Positions 35,927-44,951 of a DNA stretch of 64,000 bases are shown in pieces (position 1 is the first letter of the stretch; each line of letters begins with the position of its first letter). The position numbers and the translations under genes are program-made. The notes below the pieces were generated by a model that worked only from the letters and a program-made list of their open reading frames with translations, searched no databases and was not told the origin of the DNA. Where the stretch lies: the NCBI RefSeq assembly GCF_001890765.1, contig NZ_KV878783.1:1527174-1591173 (forward strand), in the 5' to 3' direction. Origin of the DNA: Spirulina major PCC 6313 (lineage in GTDB: Bacteria > Cyanobacteriota > Cyanobacteriia > Cyanobacteriales > Spirulinaceae).

Positions 35927-36967
35927 CTAGGCCCGCCATTTTAAAACGCGGTCTTTAACGGGATTCACAAATTCACGCTGCTCGGCTTGGGCTTGGGCGT
36001 ATTCTTTTTTCAGTTGGAAATACCATTTCGCCAATTGATCCGAGTCGGGGATCAACATTAACGAGGGGTCGAATTTTAAGCCGACTTGTTGCCGCTCCAC
36101 CACATCGCGGTCTTGTTTGAGAAATTGCCAGGCGAGGGGACGGAGAAACGGGGCCACAAGGCCGAGCCAGGGCACATTCCAATAGGCGAAAAAGTTAACT
36201 TCCGATTCTGACTCGGTGAGGGGGGTGATCGTGGTGAGGTTGCTGACGTGGTAGCGGGCGGTGGTGGTGCTTTCGATGCGGACACTGGGGAGGCGGAAGG
36301 AAATTTCAGTTTCCGGGACACCGCCCAGCATCTGGTACACAAAGGTCATGATCCCCACCTTGTGGCGCACCATCGTGAAACCGAGGTGAGAGGCGACAAA
36401 TTCGCGGGCTTCTTCGTGAAAATCATGGCCCGATCGCCACCACCAAGCGCGATGGACAAAGGGTGAATGGGCGGGGTCCATCAGACCCACGACGGCATGA
36501 TCGAGGGCGCAGGGGTAGATCATTTTCAGGTGAAATTGGGGGGCGCGACCTTCAAACCCGGAGACGATCGCAATCTCGGCCGGATCGGCGAGGGTGCGAT
36601 CGCCCATAAAAATCCACAGATTCCCCTGCACCTCCGCCACCGCGTAAGACTTCACCCCAAAGCGGTCTAAATTCAACTGCTGCCCCGTCACCAACGACGG
36701 AATATGGGTACAACTCCCCGCCGCATCAAACCGCCAACCGTGGTAACAGCACTCCACCTCCGCCCCATCAAACCGGCCACAACTGAGGGGAATCGCCCGA
36801 TGGGGACAGAGATCCCGTAGGGCAAAAGCGTCCCCCGCCTGGGTACGTCCAAAGAGAATCGGCTCACCCAAGAGAGTTTTCGCCCGCATCTTACCCGGTT
36901 TGAGGGATTGGCTTGGCAGCGCAAAATACCAAAGGTTACGGAGAAATGAGGAATCGGCTTCGATCAT
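35927..36967 (-). CDS. Rieske [2Fe-2S] aromatic-ring-hydroxylating oxygenase (PaO-like)
   Basis: The protein has 346 residues. The Rieske motif is CPH (Cys54, His56) and CCYHGW (Cys73, His76). The mononuclear iron site looks like DPAHSPFVH, the arrangement of the pheophorbide a oxygenase-like branch. Such enzymes oxidise ring-type pigments or related molecules using O2 and an external electron donor. The frame is open to 37111, but the homologous start is MIEADSSFLRNLWYFALPSQSL at 36967. It is divergent from carA, with about 190 bases between. The substrate is unknown; pigment breakdown is a guess. Confidence 0.85.
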   Translation of the reverse strand: MIEADSSFLRNLWYFALPSQSLKPGKMRAKTLLGEPILFGRTQAGDAFALRDLCPHRAIPLSCGRFDGAEVECCYHGWRFDAAGSCTHIPSLVTGQQLNLDRFGVKSYAVAEVQGNLWIFMGDRTLADPAEIAIVSGFEGRAPQFHLKMIYPCALDHAVVGLMDPAHSPFVHRAWWWRSGHDFHEEAREFVASHLGFTMVRHKVGIMTFVYQMLGGVPETEISFRLPSVRIESTTTARYHVSNLTTITPLTESESEVNFFAYWNVPWLGLVAPFLRPLAWQFLKQDRDVVERQQVGLKFDPSLMLIPDSDQLAKWYFQLKKEYAQAQAEQREFVNPVKDRVLKWRA

Positions 36968-37153
36968 TAGGTTTGCAAGATGAACAGAATTTAGAGAGGG
37001 AATGCCAGAATTCGCCCCCGTCGGGCAGTGGAGATTTAGACTATCCCATCCCACCAGCCGGATCAACACATTCTTAAAATTGTAGGATTGAATGCTCAAT
37101 CCCTGAGGCAACCCCTGTAAAGTAGGTGATTGGCTGAGTTACCCGCAACATTT

Positions 37154-38302
37154 ATGCCCATTTCCCCAGAAGTACCCGCATTGCTCGTCCTCGCTGACGG
37201 ATCGATCTATCACGGCTTCTCCTTTGGCGCAACCGGGACTGCGATCGGCGAAGTCGTCTTCAACACCGGCATGACCGGCTACCAAGAAGTGCTCACCGAC
37301 CCCAGTTATCGCGCCCAAATCATCACCTTTACCTATCCTGAACTGGGAAACACCGGGGTTAACGCCGAAGACGAAGAATCCGCAGGGCCCCAAATCCGCG
37401 CCGTCATCGCCCGCAACATCTGCCACCGCCCCAGCAATTGGCGTTCCACCCAATCCCTCCCCGACTACCTGAAGCAGTATAAAATTCCCGGTATCTACGG
37501 CATCGACACCCGCGCCCTCACCCGCCGCCTCCGCTCCGGTGGCGCGATGAATGGTGCGATTTCCACCGAAATCCTCGACCCGGAAGAACTCCTGCGCCAA
37601 GTCCAAGCCGCCCCCTCCATGGCCGGTCAAAACCTCGTGCGCGAAGTCACCACTTCCCAAGCGTATGAATGGAATACGTCCACGGACACCGTTTGGGAAT
37701 TTAGCGACACGGCCCACAGTGGTGATGCGTCGCTAACCGTGGTGGCGTTGGATTTTGGGGTGAAGCGAAATATTTTGAACCGCCTTGCCAGCTATGGCTG
37801 TCGGGTGATTGTGGTGCCGGCCAGCACGCCGCCGGAGGACATTTTGAGCCATCATCCGGATGGTATTTTTCTCTCCAATGGCCCCGGTGATCCGTCAGCG
37901 GTGACGGAGGGGATCACCACGGTGACCGAACTCCTCAAGGCCCAAAAGCCGATGTTTGGGATTTGCATGGGGCATCAAATTATTGGCCTGTCCTTGGGGG
38001 CGGAAACTTTTAAGTTGAAGTTTGGCCATCGGGGGTTGAATCAACCCTGCGGCCTGGATCGCCAGGTGGAAATCACGAGCCAAAACCATGGCTTTGCGGT
38101 GACGGCTGATTCCCTAGGTGATGATGTGGAAGTGACCCATTTAAACCTGAATGATCAAACGGTGGCGGGGTTACGCCATAAAACACTGCCGATTTTCTCG
38201 GTGCAATATCACCCGGAAGCGAGTCCGGGGCCCCATGATGCGGACTATTTGTTTGAGCAGTTTGTGAAACTGATGCGGGAGCATCAGGCGGTTGCTGTTT
38301 AA
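37154..38302 (+). CDS. carA: Carbamoyl-phosphate synthase small subunit (glutamine amidotransferase)
   Basis: The protein has 382 residues. It hydrolyses glutamine and channels ammonia to CarB for arginine and pyrimidine synthesis. The N-terminal CPSase domain shows [37 protein letters not shown]. The class I GATase has the nucleophile Cys in [10 protein letters not shown] and the His-Glu pair in [16 protein letters not shown] at 37130 opens the frame further, but the ATG at 37154 fits family alignments from memory. The first part of the gene is C-ending in codon use and the later part G-ending, switching near 37690. Confidence 0.95.
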   Translation: MPISPEVPALLVLADGSIYHGFSFGATGTAIGEVVFNTGMTGYQEVLTDPSYRAQIITFTYPELGNTGVNAEDEESAGPQIRAVIARNICHRPSNWRSTQSLPDYLKQYKIPGIYGIDTRALTRRLRSGGAMNGAISTEILDPEELLRQVQAAPSMAGQNLVREVTTSQAYEWNTSTDTVWEFSDTAHSGDASLTVVALDFGVKRNILNRLASYGCRVIVVPASTPPEDILSHHPDGIFLSNGPGDPSAVTEGITTVTELLKAQKPMFGICMGHQIIGLSLGAETFKLKFGHRGLNQPCGLDRQVEITSQNHGFAVTADSLGDDVEVTHLNLNDQTVAGLRHKTLPIFSVQYHPEASPGPHDADYLFEQFVKLMREHQAVAV

Positions 38303-38428
38303 CGCAGGGGTTGAGATTTCGCCGGCTCGATGGGGCCCGCCTAGTCGGGCTTCGCCGTGGCCTGTTATACTGGCTAATCGACTAATCAACTTTATTCTGT
38401 CATTCGCACGCATAGGGAGGGTGGAACC

Positions 38429-38797
38429 ATTCCTGAACAACTCAATTTAACCGTGAGCCTACGGGGCACACGCGAGGTCAAAGAAAACTGTCAGATTATT
38501 CGGCTGATCGGTCAGCTTGATGCGTTTTCAGAGCCTACATTTCAGAAAGTGTTAGGCAACTGTCTTGATACGGGCCCGAAGCATATTATTTTGGGGCTGT
38601 CCGCGATTGACTTTGTGGATAGTTCTGGGCTGGGGGCGTTGGTGCAGTTGGTGAAGAAGACGCAGACTGAGGGCGGTAGTGTCCAGTTGGTGACGAATGC
38701 GCGGGTGACGCAGACGGTGAAGCTGGTGCGTCTTGAAAAGTTCCTGGCGCTGCAACCGTCGGTGGAAGAGGCGATCGCTAGTCTTGCGAACCAATAA
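38429..38797 (+). CDS. STAS-domain protein (anti-sigma factor antagonist-like), apparent ATT start
   Basis: The protein has 122 residues. The STAS fold is clear: [19 protein letters not shown], and the phosphorylatable segment [17 protein letters not shown] with the conserved Ser. Such proteins bind anti-sigma or switch kinases in partner switching. The only ordinary start is GTG at 38453, which leaves the Shine-Dalgarno GGGAGGG (38415-38421) 31 bases away. An in-frame ATT at 38429 lies exactly 7 bases after it and adds eight residues (PEQLNLT-like). I therefore use ATT. The next gene, mini-RNase III, starts 8 bases after its stop. Confidence 0.75.
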   Translation: MPEQLNLTVSLRGTREVKENCQIIRLIGQLDAFSEPTFQKVLGNCLDTGPKHIILGLSAIDFVDSSGLGALVQLVKKTQTEGGSVQLVTNARVTQTVKLVRLEKFLALQPSVEEAIASLANQ

Positions 38798-38805
38798 CCC
38801 CCCCG

Positions 38806-39258
38806 ATGCTTGTGGGTGAACCACGCCAACCCCCCCCAACGATTCGTCATTGGGCACAGGAGCGCCTCAGTTCTCTGTCGCCGTTACCCCGTTCCCTTGG
38901 TCAAGTGGAGCAACTGTCTCCGACGGCCCTTGCCTATATCGGGGATGGGGTCTACGAACTTTTTATTCGGACAACCTATCTGCTGCCACCCCAGCGGATC
39001 GCCACCTACCATCGGCAGGTGGTGTCTCAGGTACGTGCTGAGCAGCAGGCTGCGCACCTGGATCACCTGATCCCCCACCTCACCGCCCCGGAACAGGAGA
39101 TCCTGCGTCGTGGTCGTAATGCAGCGACTCGCCCGCCGCAGCGTCTTGATCCGAGGATTTATCAGCAGGCGAGTAGTTTGGAGACGTTGATCGGTTATTT
39201 ATACCTAACTGATCCGCCTCGTCTCAGTGAATTGTTTTATTATTTGCAACTGCCATGA
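38806..39258 (+). CDS. mrnC: Mini-ribonuclease III
   Basis: The protein has 150 residues. The RNase III catalytic segment is [14 protein letters not shown], with conserved Asp and Glu, and there is no dsRNA-binding domain, as usual for Mini-III. In Bacillus this enzyme trims both ends of 23S rRNA precursor. The ending [20 protein letters not shown] is typical. Its stop overlaps the start of the following methyltransferase (ATGA), which suggests coupling of rRNA processing and modification. Confidence 0.93.
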   Translation: MLVGEPRQPPPTIRHWAQERLSSLSPLPRSLGQVEQLSPTALAYIGDGVYELFIRTTYLLPPQRIATYHRQVVSQVRAEQQAAHLDHLIPHLTAPEQEILRRGRNAATRPPQRLDPRIYQQASSLETLIGYLYLTDPPRLSELFYYLQLP

Positions 39259-40022
39259 CGGTACGGGATGATTTGGTCTATGGTCGCCATTCGGTGCGGG
39301 CCACGCTAGAGGGCGATCGCATGCCCCAACGCCTTTGGGTGACGGCCAATGTGCGCCATGATCCCCGCTTTGCAGACCTGTTGGCAACGGCGAAATCTCA
39401 AGGGGCGGTGATTGATGAAGTGTCCGTCGGGCGGCTGAATCAAATGACCCAAGGGGCTAATCATCAGGGGATCGTGGCCCAAATTACCCCCTATGAATAC
39501 TGGGATCTGACGCAACTGATCATCCATGCGGCCAACGTCAGCGAGCAGCCGGTGATCATCGTTGCGGACGGGATCAATGATCCCCATAATCTCGGTGCAA
39601 TCATTCGCACCGCTGAAGCGATCGGCGCTCAGGGACTGGTGATCCCCCAACGTCGCGCCGTGGGGATCACGCCCACCGTCTTGAAAGTCGCCGCTGGGGC
39701 CTTGGAATCATTCCCGGTGGCACGGGTTACCAATTTGAAGCGGGCCGTGACGGAATTGAAGACCTCCGGGTTTTGGATCTATGGCACCGTCGCCACGGCT
39801 CCCCAGACGATCATGACCACGGATTTACGAGGTGCGATCGCGCTGGTCATCGGATCAGAAGGGCGAGGCTTAAGCTCCTTAATGGAACAAAACTGTGATA
39901 GCTTGGTGTCCATCCCGCTCCAAGGTCATGTTCCGAGCTTGAATGCATCGGTCGCCACCGCCATGGTTTTATACGAGGTTTTTCGTCAGCGTTGGCAGGC
40001 CAGCGATTCAGAAACTGTGTAA
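39255..40022 (+). CDS. rlmB: TrmH-family 23S rRNA 2'-O-methyltransferase (RlmB-like)
   Basis: The protein has 255 residues. An N-terminal L30e-like substrate-binding region ([13 protein letters not shown]) precedes the SPOUT knot with [34 protein letters not shown] and [22 protein letters not shown]. It should methylate a guanosine in 23S rRNA (position 2251 in E. coli numbering for RlmB). The start overlaps the mini-RNase III stop by four bases. Exact position of modification is by family name only. Confidence 0.9.
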   Translation: MTVRDDLVYGRHSVRATLEGDRMPQRLWVTANVRHDPRFADLLATAKSQGAVIDEVSVGRLNQMTQGANHQGIVAQITPYEYWDLTQLIIHAANVSEQPVIIVADGINDPHNLGAIIRTAEAIGAQGLVIPQRRAVGITPTVLKVAAGALESFPVARVTNLKRAVTELKTSGFWIYGTVATAPQTIMTTDLRGAIALVIGSEGRGLSSLMEQNCDSLVSIPLQGHVPSLNASVATAMVLYEVFRQRWQASDSETV

Positions 40023-40145
40023 TTAGAGACTTTCAAAAAATGAATGAAAGGAGTATAAAGAGAGTTAAATCCGCAATTATTAAATAATGTAAAGCGACGC
40101 TCTTGGTTGGGCGAGCTGTTTAAAACACGATTTTGGGGGAATTTA

Positions 40146-40430
40146 ATGAAAGAGATTTGGCTGAAATTCCTAGAGGCGACCGGTAAAGCCTTTTGGGTGG
40201 AAATCACCACAGAGCAGCCACGCTGTACCTACTACTTTGGCCCGTTTGCCAGTGAAATCGAGGCGAAAGAAGCAAGTCCAGGTTATATCGAAGATCTAAA
40301 AGAGGAAGGCAGTCAGGGCATTCGATTCTCCGTCAAGCAAATGAAGCCGACGGATCTTACGATTGATCATTCATTGGGGGAGATATTTGATCCTGAGACA
40401 ATCCCCGCTCTCAGTGGTCACGGAGTTTAA
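40146..40430 (+). CDS. DUF1816 domain protein
   Basis: The protein has 94 residues. MKEIWLKFLEATGKAFWVEITTEQPRCTYYFGPFASEIEAKEASPGYIEDLKEEG matches the DUF1816 family, found in cyanobacteria and of unknown function. The frame is open to 40107, but the ATG at 40146 has the family start. It lies after the rRNA methyltransferase with a gap of about 120 AT-rich bases, so it may have its own promoter. Confidence 0.8.
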   Translation: MKEIWLKFLEATGKAFWVEITTEQPRCTYYFGPFASEIEAKEASPGYIEDLKEEGSQGIRFSVKQMKPTDLTIDHSLGEIFDPETIPALSGHGV

Positions 40431-40585
40431 CGGGGAACCATAGCAAACTAGACTGCATCGGTTGCCAAACAATGCAGACGGCTGACGGGATTGGGTCGAT
40501 CGCACAGCCGATTTTTTAGGGTCATTTTGCCTGGGGTGCAACCGCGATCGCGGTGGGTATGCCCGTGGATGGTGGAATCGGGACG

Positions 40586-41404
40586 TTATAGATTCTGTTG
40601 GCGTAACCAAGCGTGAATCGTTTCGTTCATGGCGTTCGGGACTTCCCAGGGGAAAAGGTGGGCGGTGTTGGGGAAACAGTGCCAATCGCAGCGGGGGAGA
40701 GTTTGGGCGGTTTCCTGGCTGGATTGGGCGGTGATGTTGATGTCGTCCGCACCGGCCACCATTAAACAGGGCATGGTTAAGGTGGGAAGATCGGCGAGGC
40801 GGTTATAACCTTGGCGGAGGGCGGTGTTGAGGGCACGATGGGCATGGCGGGAGGTGCGGAGATAGGCGGGGGTTCCGGCGTGGGCGAGGTAGTGGTAGGC
40901 GGTGGGGGTGTGTTGTTTGAGGAGGCGGCGAAAGAGCGATCGCGTCCCAAAGGTGTCAATATTCCACTGCCAACCGGGTTTAACCCCATTGATCAACCCC
41001 GCGATCCCCGTATTCACATATTCCCACCAGGGAATGGGGGGATAATTCCCCCTCGGTCGAGCGGCTGTGCCGATCAAGATTAACCCCCGGTAACGCTGGG
41101 GATTACGTAACGCCAATTCCATCGCCAAAATCCCCCCTAACGACCACCCCAAAATTAAGCACTCTTCAATCCCCTCACGATCAAGCAGGGCTTCGAGATC
41201 GGCAATGTGGTCGGCCATTTCAAAGGGATCTTGTACCTGACTCTGACCATAGCCCCGCAAATCCGGCGCGAGGGTATGATATCGGGTCGATAACGGCTCA
41301 GTGAATACGGCCATGGCTGACCCGGAGCCGGGATGACCATGGAGACAAAGGATCGGAACGCCGGAGCCTCGGCGCTCGACTTGGAGAGGATGGGGGTTAG
41401 ACAT
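40586..41404 (-). CDS. Alpha/beta-fold hydrolase
   Basis: The protein has 272 residues. The nucleophile elbow is GWSLGG, preceded by the oxyanion region LCLHGHPGSGSAM and DLRGYGQS. An acidic residue (ADDINI) and the His in NTAHLFPWE complete a plausible triad. No lid or extra domain is visible and the substrate is unknown. It converges with the DUF1816 gene. Confidence 0.85.
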   Translation of the reverse strand: MSNPHPLQVERRGSGVPILCLHGHPGSGSAMAVFTEPLSTRYHTLAPDLRGYGQSQVQDPFEMADHIADLEALLDREGIEECLILGWSLGGILAMELALRNPQRYRGLILIGTAARPRGNYPPIPWWEYVNTGIAGLINGVKPGWQWNIDTFGTRSLFRRLLKQHTPTAYHYLAHAGTPAYLRTSRHAHRALNTALRQGYNRLADLPTLTMPCLMVAGADDINITAQSSQETAQTLPRCDWHCFPNTAHLFPWEVPNAMNETIHAWLRQQNL

Positions 41405-41582
41405 GGAAAATAGGGTTAATCATTGTGATGCCTATTGATCATAAAGTGCCATTGAGCGCACCCTGAGGGTCGTCGAAGGGTAAGCGGTCGGGCGGGCTTC
41501 GACGATCCTCCACCCTCGATTGTGATCAGCAGCCCTCCGTAGGCCCGCGACTTGATCAAAATGGTGTTGAATTTTGAAAAGC

Positions 41583-42605
41583 ATGAATAGATTGAAACCG
41601 ATGAATCCCCCCGCTTGTACTCCCCAGGATATCGACCACGCCGCCCAACGCTTACAGGGAATCGCCCATCAAACCCCTGTCTTCACCTCCCGCTGTGTGG
41701 ATGAACGGACGGGCAGCCAGGTATTTTTTAAAGCGGAAAACCTCCAACGGACGGGATCATTTAAGTTTCGGGGGGCGTATCATGCCCTGTCGCGGTTATC
41801 GGAACCGCAACGGGCGGCGGGAGTAGTGACCTATTCGTCCGGCAACCATGGTCAAGCGATCGCCCTCGCGGGCCAACTCCTCCACATCCCCACCACGATC
41901 GTGATGCCCACCGATGCACCCCAGGTGAAACAGGCAGCCGTGCGAAGCTATGGCGCGGCGATCGTGCTCTATGACCGCGCCCAGGAAAACCGCGAAACCA
42001 TTGCCCAGCAGCTTCACGAAACCCAGGGCGCAACGCTGATTCCACCGTTTAATCATCCCGACGTAATCGCGGGGCAGGGGACGGTGGCGCGGGAATTGAT
42101 CGAGGCGGTGGGATCGTTGGATCTGCTGTTGGTGTGTTGTGGGGGTGGGGGGTTGCTGTCGGGCTGTGCGATCGCCACTAAGCACACCCTCCCCCATTGT
42201 CGAGTGATTGGCGTTGAACCGGCGGCGGGAGATGATGGAGTGCGATCGTTCCACAGCAAAACCCTGCAAACCGTGGCAAATCCCGACACGATCGCCGATG
42301 GGGCGCGTACCCCCAGCCTCGGTGATTTAACCTTTCCGATCATTTTGTCCCACGTCGATGACATGGTGAGCGTCACCGATGCGCAACTGCTCGATACCCT
42401 GACGTATCTTTGGACGCGCTTAAAATTGGTGATCGAACCCACGGGCGTTTTGGGAGCGGCGGCGTTGCTCCAAGGCGTTGTCCGCGCACCGGGTCAGCGC
42501 GTCGGGGTGATTCTCAGCGGGGGAAATGTGGATTTGGCTACACTTTTGGGTGTGGTAAATCGGGGAGAGTGGGGGCATCTCGCTGATGAGGTTGTCAGGG
42601 ATTGA
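41583..42605 (+). CDS. PLP-dependent threonine/serine dehydratase (serine racemase-like)
   Basis: The protein has 340 residues. The PLP lysine lies in ENLQRTGSFKFRGAYHAL and the phosphate-binding loop is CCGGGGLLSG. The protein stops after the catalytic domain without a C-terminal ACT regulatory domain, so it is of the catabolic or racemase-like type rather than biosynthetic IlvA. A second ATG at 41601 is an alternative start. It is isolated; the reaction (threonine or serine deamination, or serine racemisation) is not resolved. Confidence 0.85.
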   Translation: MNRLKPMNPPACTPQDIDHAAQRLQGIAHQTPVFTSRCVDERTGSQVFFKAENLQRTGSFKFRGAYHALSRLSEPQRAAGVVTYSSGNHGQAIALAGQLLHIPTTIVMPTDAPQVKQAAVRSYGAAIVLYDRAQENRETIAQQLHETQGATLIPPFNHPDVIAGQGTVARELIEAVGSLDLLLVCCGGGGLLSGCAIATKHTLPHCRVIGVEPAAGDDGVRSFHSKTLQTVANPDTIADGARTPSLGDLTFPIILSHVDDMVSVTDAQLLDTLTYLWTRLKLVIEPTGVLGAAALLQGVVRAPGQRVGVILSGGNVDLATLLGVVNRGEWGHLADEVVRD

Positions 42606-42652
42606 TCCCCAGGTCTTGGGTCACAATCTGCTCAGGAGACAGAGTTATACTG

Positions 42653-42658
42653 TATAAT
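42653..42658 (+). promoter_or_regulatory. Candidate -10 box upstream of rplU
   Basis: TATAAT lies about 100 bases before the rplU start, in a run reading TTATACTGTATAATC. There is no good -35 at the expected distance, so this may be an extended or alternative promoter. Confidence 0.4.
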
Positions 42659-42754
42659 CAAAAATTGCGTGTTTACTATTTCTGCTCGGATCAGGTTCAC
42701 ACCATGAAACGCGATCGCACGCGACCTGTACGGCCACACTAACAAGGAAACCCC

Positions 42755-43135
42755 ATGACCTACGCCATTATCGAAACCGGCGGCAAGCAACTTCGTGTTG
42801 AGCCGGATCGCTTCTATGACATCGAACTGCTCCACGTCGATGCAGGTGAGAGCGTTTCGATTGACAAAGTTTTATTGATTAACGACGACGGTGACGTGCA
42901 GGTGGGGCAACCCCATGTGGACGGCGCGACCGTTGAAGGGACGGTGCTGCGTCACTATCGCGGCAAAAAAGTGATCGTCTACAAAATGCGCCCCAAAAAG
43001 AAAACCCGCAAAAAACGCGGTCATCGTCAAGAAATCACCCGCTTGCTGATTAACTCAATTTCGATCAATGGGACAGCGATCGCCTCCGGCAGCGGTGAAG
43101 CCGTTACCCCCGAAGTGGTCGAAACCGAAGCCTAA
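42755..43135 (+). CDS. rplU: 50S ribosomal protein L21
   Basis: The protein has 126 residues. MTYAIIETGGKQLRVEPDRFYDIELL at the start and KKKTRKKRGHRQEITRLLI near the end match bL21, with an extra acidic tail (SGSGEAVTPEVVETEA) often present in cyanobacteria. An AAGGAAA lies 6-9 bases before the ATG. rpmA follows after 63 bases, the conserved rplU-rpmA order. Confidence 0.97.
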   Translation: MTYAIIETGGKQLRVEPDRFYDIELLHVDAGESVSIDKVLLINDDGDVQVGQPHVDGATVEGTVLRHYRGKKVIVYKMRPKKKTRKKRGHRQEITRLLINSISINGTAIASGSGEAVTPEVVETEA

Positions 43136-43198
43136 ACCCCAGAACGCTGCACCCTAACGTAAAATCAAACCAATCCCCCACCCTTTGGAGATCTCACC

Positions 43199-43453
43199 AT
43201 GGCACATAAGAAAGGTACTGGTAGTACACGAAACGGACGCGACTCAAACGCCAAACGCCTCGGCGTTAAGCTCTACGGCGGCCAAGCGGCCAAAGCCGGC
43301 AACATCATCGTCCGGCAACGGGGCACGCGCATCCACCCCGGCGAAAATGTGGGACGTGGCAAAGATGACACCCTCTTTGCGCTGGTGGATGGCGTGGTGA
43401 CCTTCGAGCGTCGTGGTAAATCCAAGAAAAAAGTGAGCGTTTATCCGGCCTAG
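43199..43453 (+). CDS. rpmA: 50S ribosomal protein L27
   Basis: The protein has 84 residues. [29 protein letters not shown] is the bL27 start; the N-terminus reaches the peptidyl-transferase centre. There is no N-terminal extension to be cleaved as in Firmicutes. It follows rplU and is followed by a hairpin, so the pair forms a complete operon. Confidence 0.98.
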   Translation: MAHKKGTGSTRNGRDSNAKRLGVKLYGGQAAKAGNIIVRQRGTRIHPGENVGRGKDDTLFALVDGVVTFERRGKSKKKVSVYPA

Positions 43454-43487
43454 GGAACGGTTTTAACCCTTCCCCGTCTGAATATTC

Positions 43488-43530
43488 ACCCCCACAGGGA
43501 CAGCCATCGGGTTGTCCCTTTGTTGTGGGG
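43488..43530 (+). terminator. Hairpin downstream of rpmA, likely terminator
   Basis: AGGGACAGCC (43496-43505) pairs with GGTTGTCCCT (43510-43519), allowing a G-U pair. Outer CCCCACA and TTGTGGGG can extend the stem (43488-43530). There is no clear T-run, only a CCTTTGTTG, so termination strength is uncertain. Confidence 0.5.
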
Positions 43531-43620
43531 AGGAGCGGCTCAGAGGCTCGATATCCCACGTTAAAATGGGGGGATGTGTGCCCCTTGGGTTCAGTTTTAT
43601 AGCGAGTGATAACTTAAACG

Positions 43621-44823
43621 ATGCGTATTTCTCAAGCAATCCGGAGATTCGGTTCCCACGTATTGGCCTTACTCGTGGGCAGTCTGCTGGCCTTTGGGAC
43701 GGTGCGGGTGTCGGCTTCCAATGCTGGCCCTGCCCCTGACGCGGCTGCTGCCCCTGCCCCTACCACCCTGCTGGCTCAGGACACCTCCGCACCATCGACT
43801 GGGCGGCGCAGCTTTGTCACCTCAGCGATCGCCCGCACCGGCCCCGCCGTCGTGCAGATCAACATTGCCCGCACGGTGGAAAATCGCTTGCCGCCGATGA
43901 TGCAAGACCCCTTCTTTCGGGACTTTTTCGGGGATCAATTTTTCCAACAAATGCCCCAGGAACGGCGGATCGAAGGTCAGGGATCGGGCTTCATCATTGA
44001 CCGCTCTGGGGTGATTCTCACCAATGCCCACGTGGTTAGTGAAGCCGAAGAAGTGAATGTTACCCTCCAAGATGGGCGCGAGTTTGAAGCGTCGGTGTTG
44101 GGGACAGACCCGGTGACGGATTTGGCGGTGGTGAAGATCAGCGATCGCGTTAGTGACCTGCCCGTTGCCCCCCTCGGCAATTCCGATGTGCTAGAAGTGG
44201 GCGATTGGGCGATCGCTGTCGGCAGTCCCGGCGGTCTGAGTAACACCGTCACCCTCGGCATCATCAGCACCCTCGATCGCCCCTCCTCCCAAGTGGGCAT
44301 CCCGGACAAACGCCTCAACTTCCTCCAAACCGATGCCGCCATCAACCCCGGCAACTCCGGCGGCCCCCTCCTCAACGGCAACGGCGAAGTGATCGGCATC
44401 AACACCGCCATCCGCGCCAACGCCATGGGCATCGGCTTTGCCATCCCGATCAACAAAGCCAAAGAACTCAAAGACATTCTCGCCTCCGGGCGCGATGTGC
44501 CTCACCCCTACGTGGGTATTGAAATGTCCGACATCACCGCCGCCCAAGCCCAACGCAGTAATGCTGATCCCAATTCTTCCTTTGCCCTGCCGGAAGTGGA
44601 TGGAGTCCTCGTGCAGCGTGTGATGCCCAACGCCCCCGCCGCCGAAGCCGGCTTACGGCGTGGGGATGTGATCATCGAAATCGACGGCCAGCGCGTCACC
44701 CAAGGCCTAGAAGTCCAGAACATTGTTGAGAAAAGTGGGATCAATGCCCGACTCCGGTTTAAAGTGCGTCGTGGCACCGAAACCCTGACGATCACCGTCC
44801 GTACTGCCCAACTCAGCAGCTAA
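43621..44823 (+). CDS. HtrA/Deg-type serine protease with one PDZ domain (Hho family)
   Basis: The protein has 400 residues. A signal peptide or anchor covers about residues 1-32. The trypsin-like triad is His137 (TNAHVV), Asp167 (TDLAVV) and Ser246 (NPGNSGGPL). The C-terminal PDZ domain begins near 290 (GVLVQRVMPNAPAAEAGLRRGDVIIEIDGQRV). It is a periplasmic or thylakoid-lumen quality-control protease of the HhoA/HhoB/HtrA group; which one cannot be told. It follows the L27 gene by about 170 bases and probably has its own promoter. Confidence 0.92.
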   Translation: MRISQAIRRFGSHVLALLVGSLLAFGTVRVSASNAGPAPDAAAAPAPTTLLAQDTSAPSTGRRSFVTSAIARTGPAVVQINIARTVENRLPPMMQDPFFRDFFGDQFFQQMPQERRIEGQGSGFIIDRSGVILTNAHVVSEAEEVNVTLQDGREFEASVLGTDPVTDLAVVKISDRVSDLPVAPLGNSDVLEVGDWAIAVGSPGGLSNTVTLGIISTLDRPSSQVGIPDKRLNFLQTDAAINPGNSGGPLLNGNGEVIGINTAIRANAMGIGFAIPINKAKELKDILASGRDVPHPYVGIEMSDITAAQAQRSNADPNSSFALPEVDGVLVQRVMPNAPAAEAGLRRGDVIIEIDGQRVTQGLEVQNIVEKSGINARLRFKVRRGTETLTITVRTAQLSS

Positions 44824-44951
44824 GACGAGGCCATTGCACCTGTGCCCTTCGATAGAATATCCCTCGTTCGCTCATCTTCCGGATGGGCGATTTTCATGGT
44901 CAGACAATGCGGTAGGGTAGACTACGTTGATGCTTTGTACTTCCACCACTT

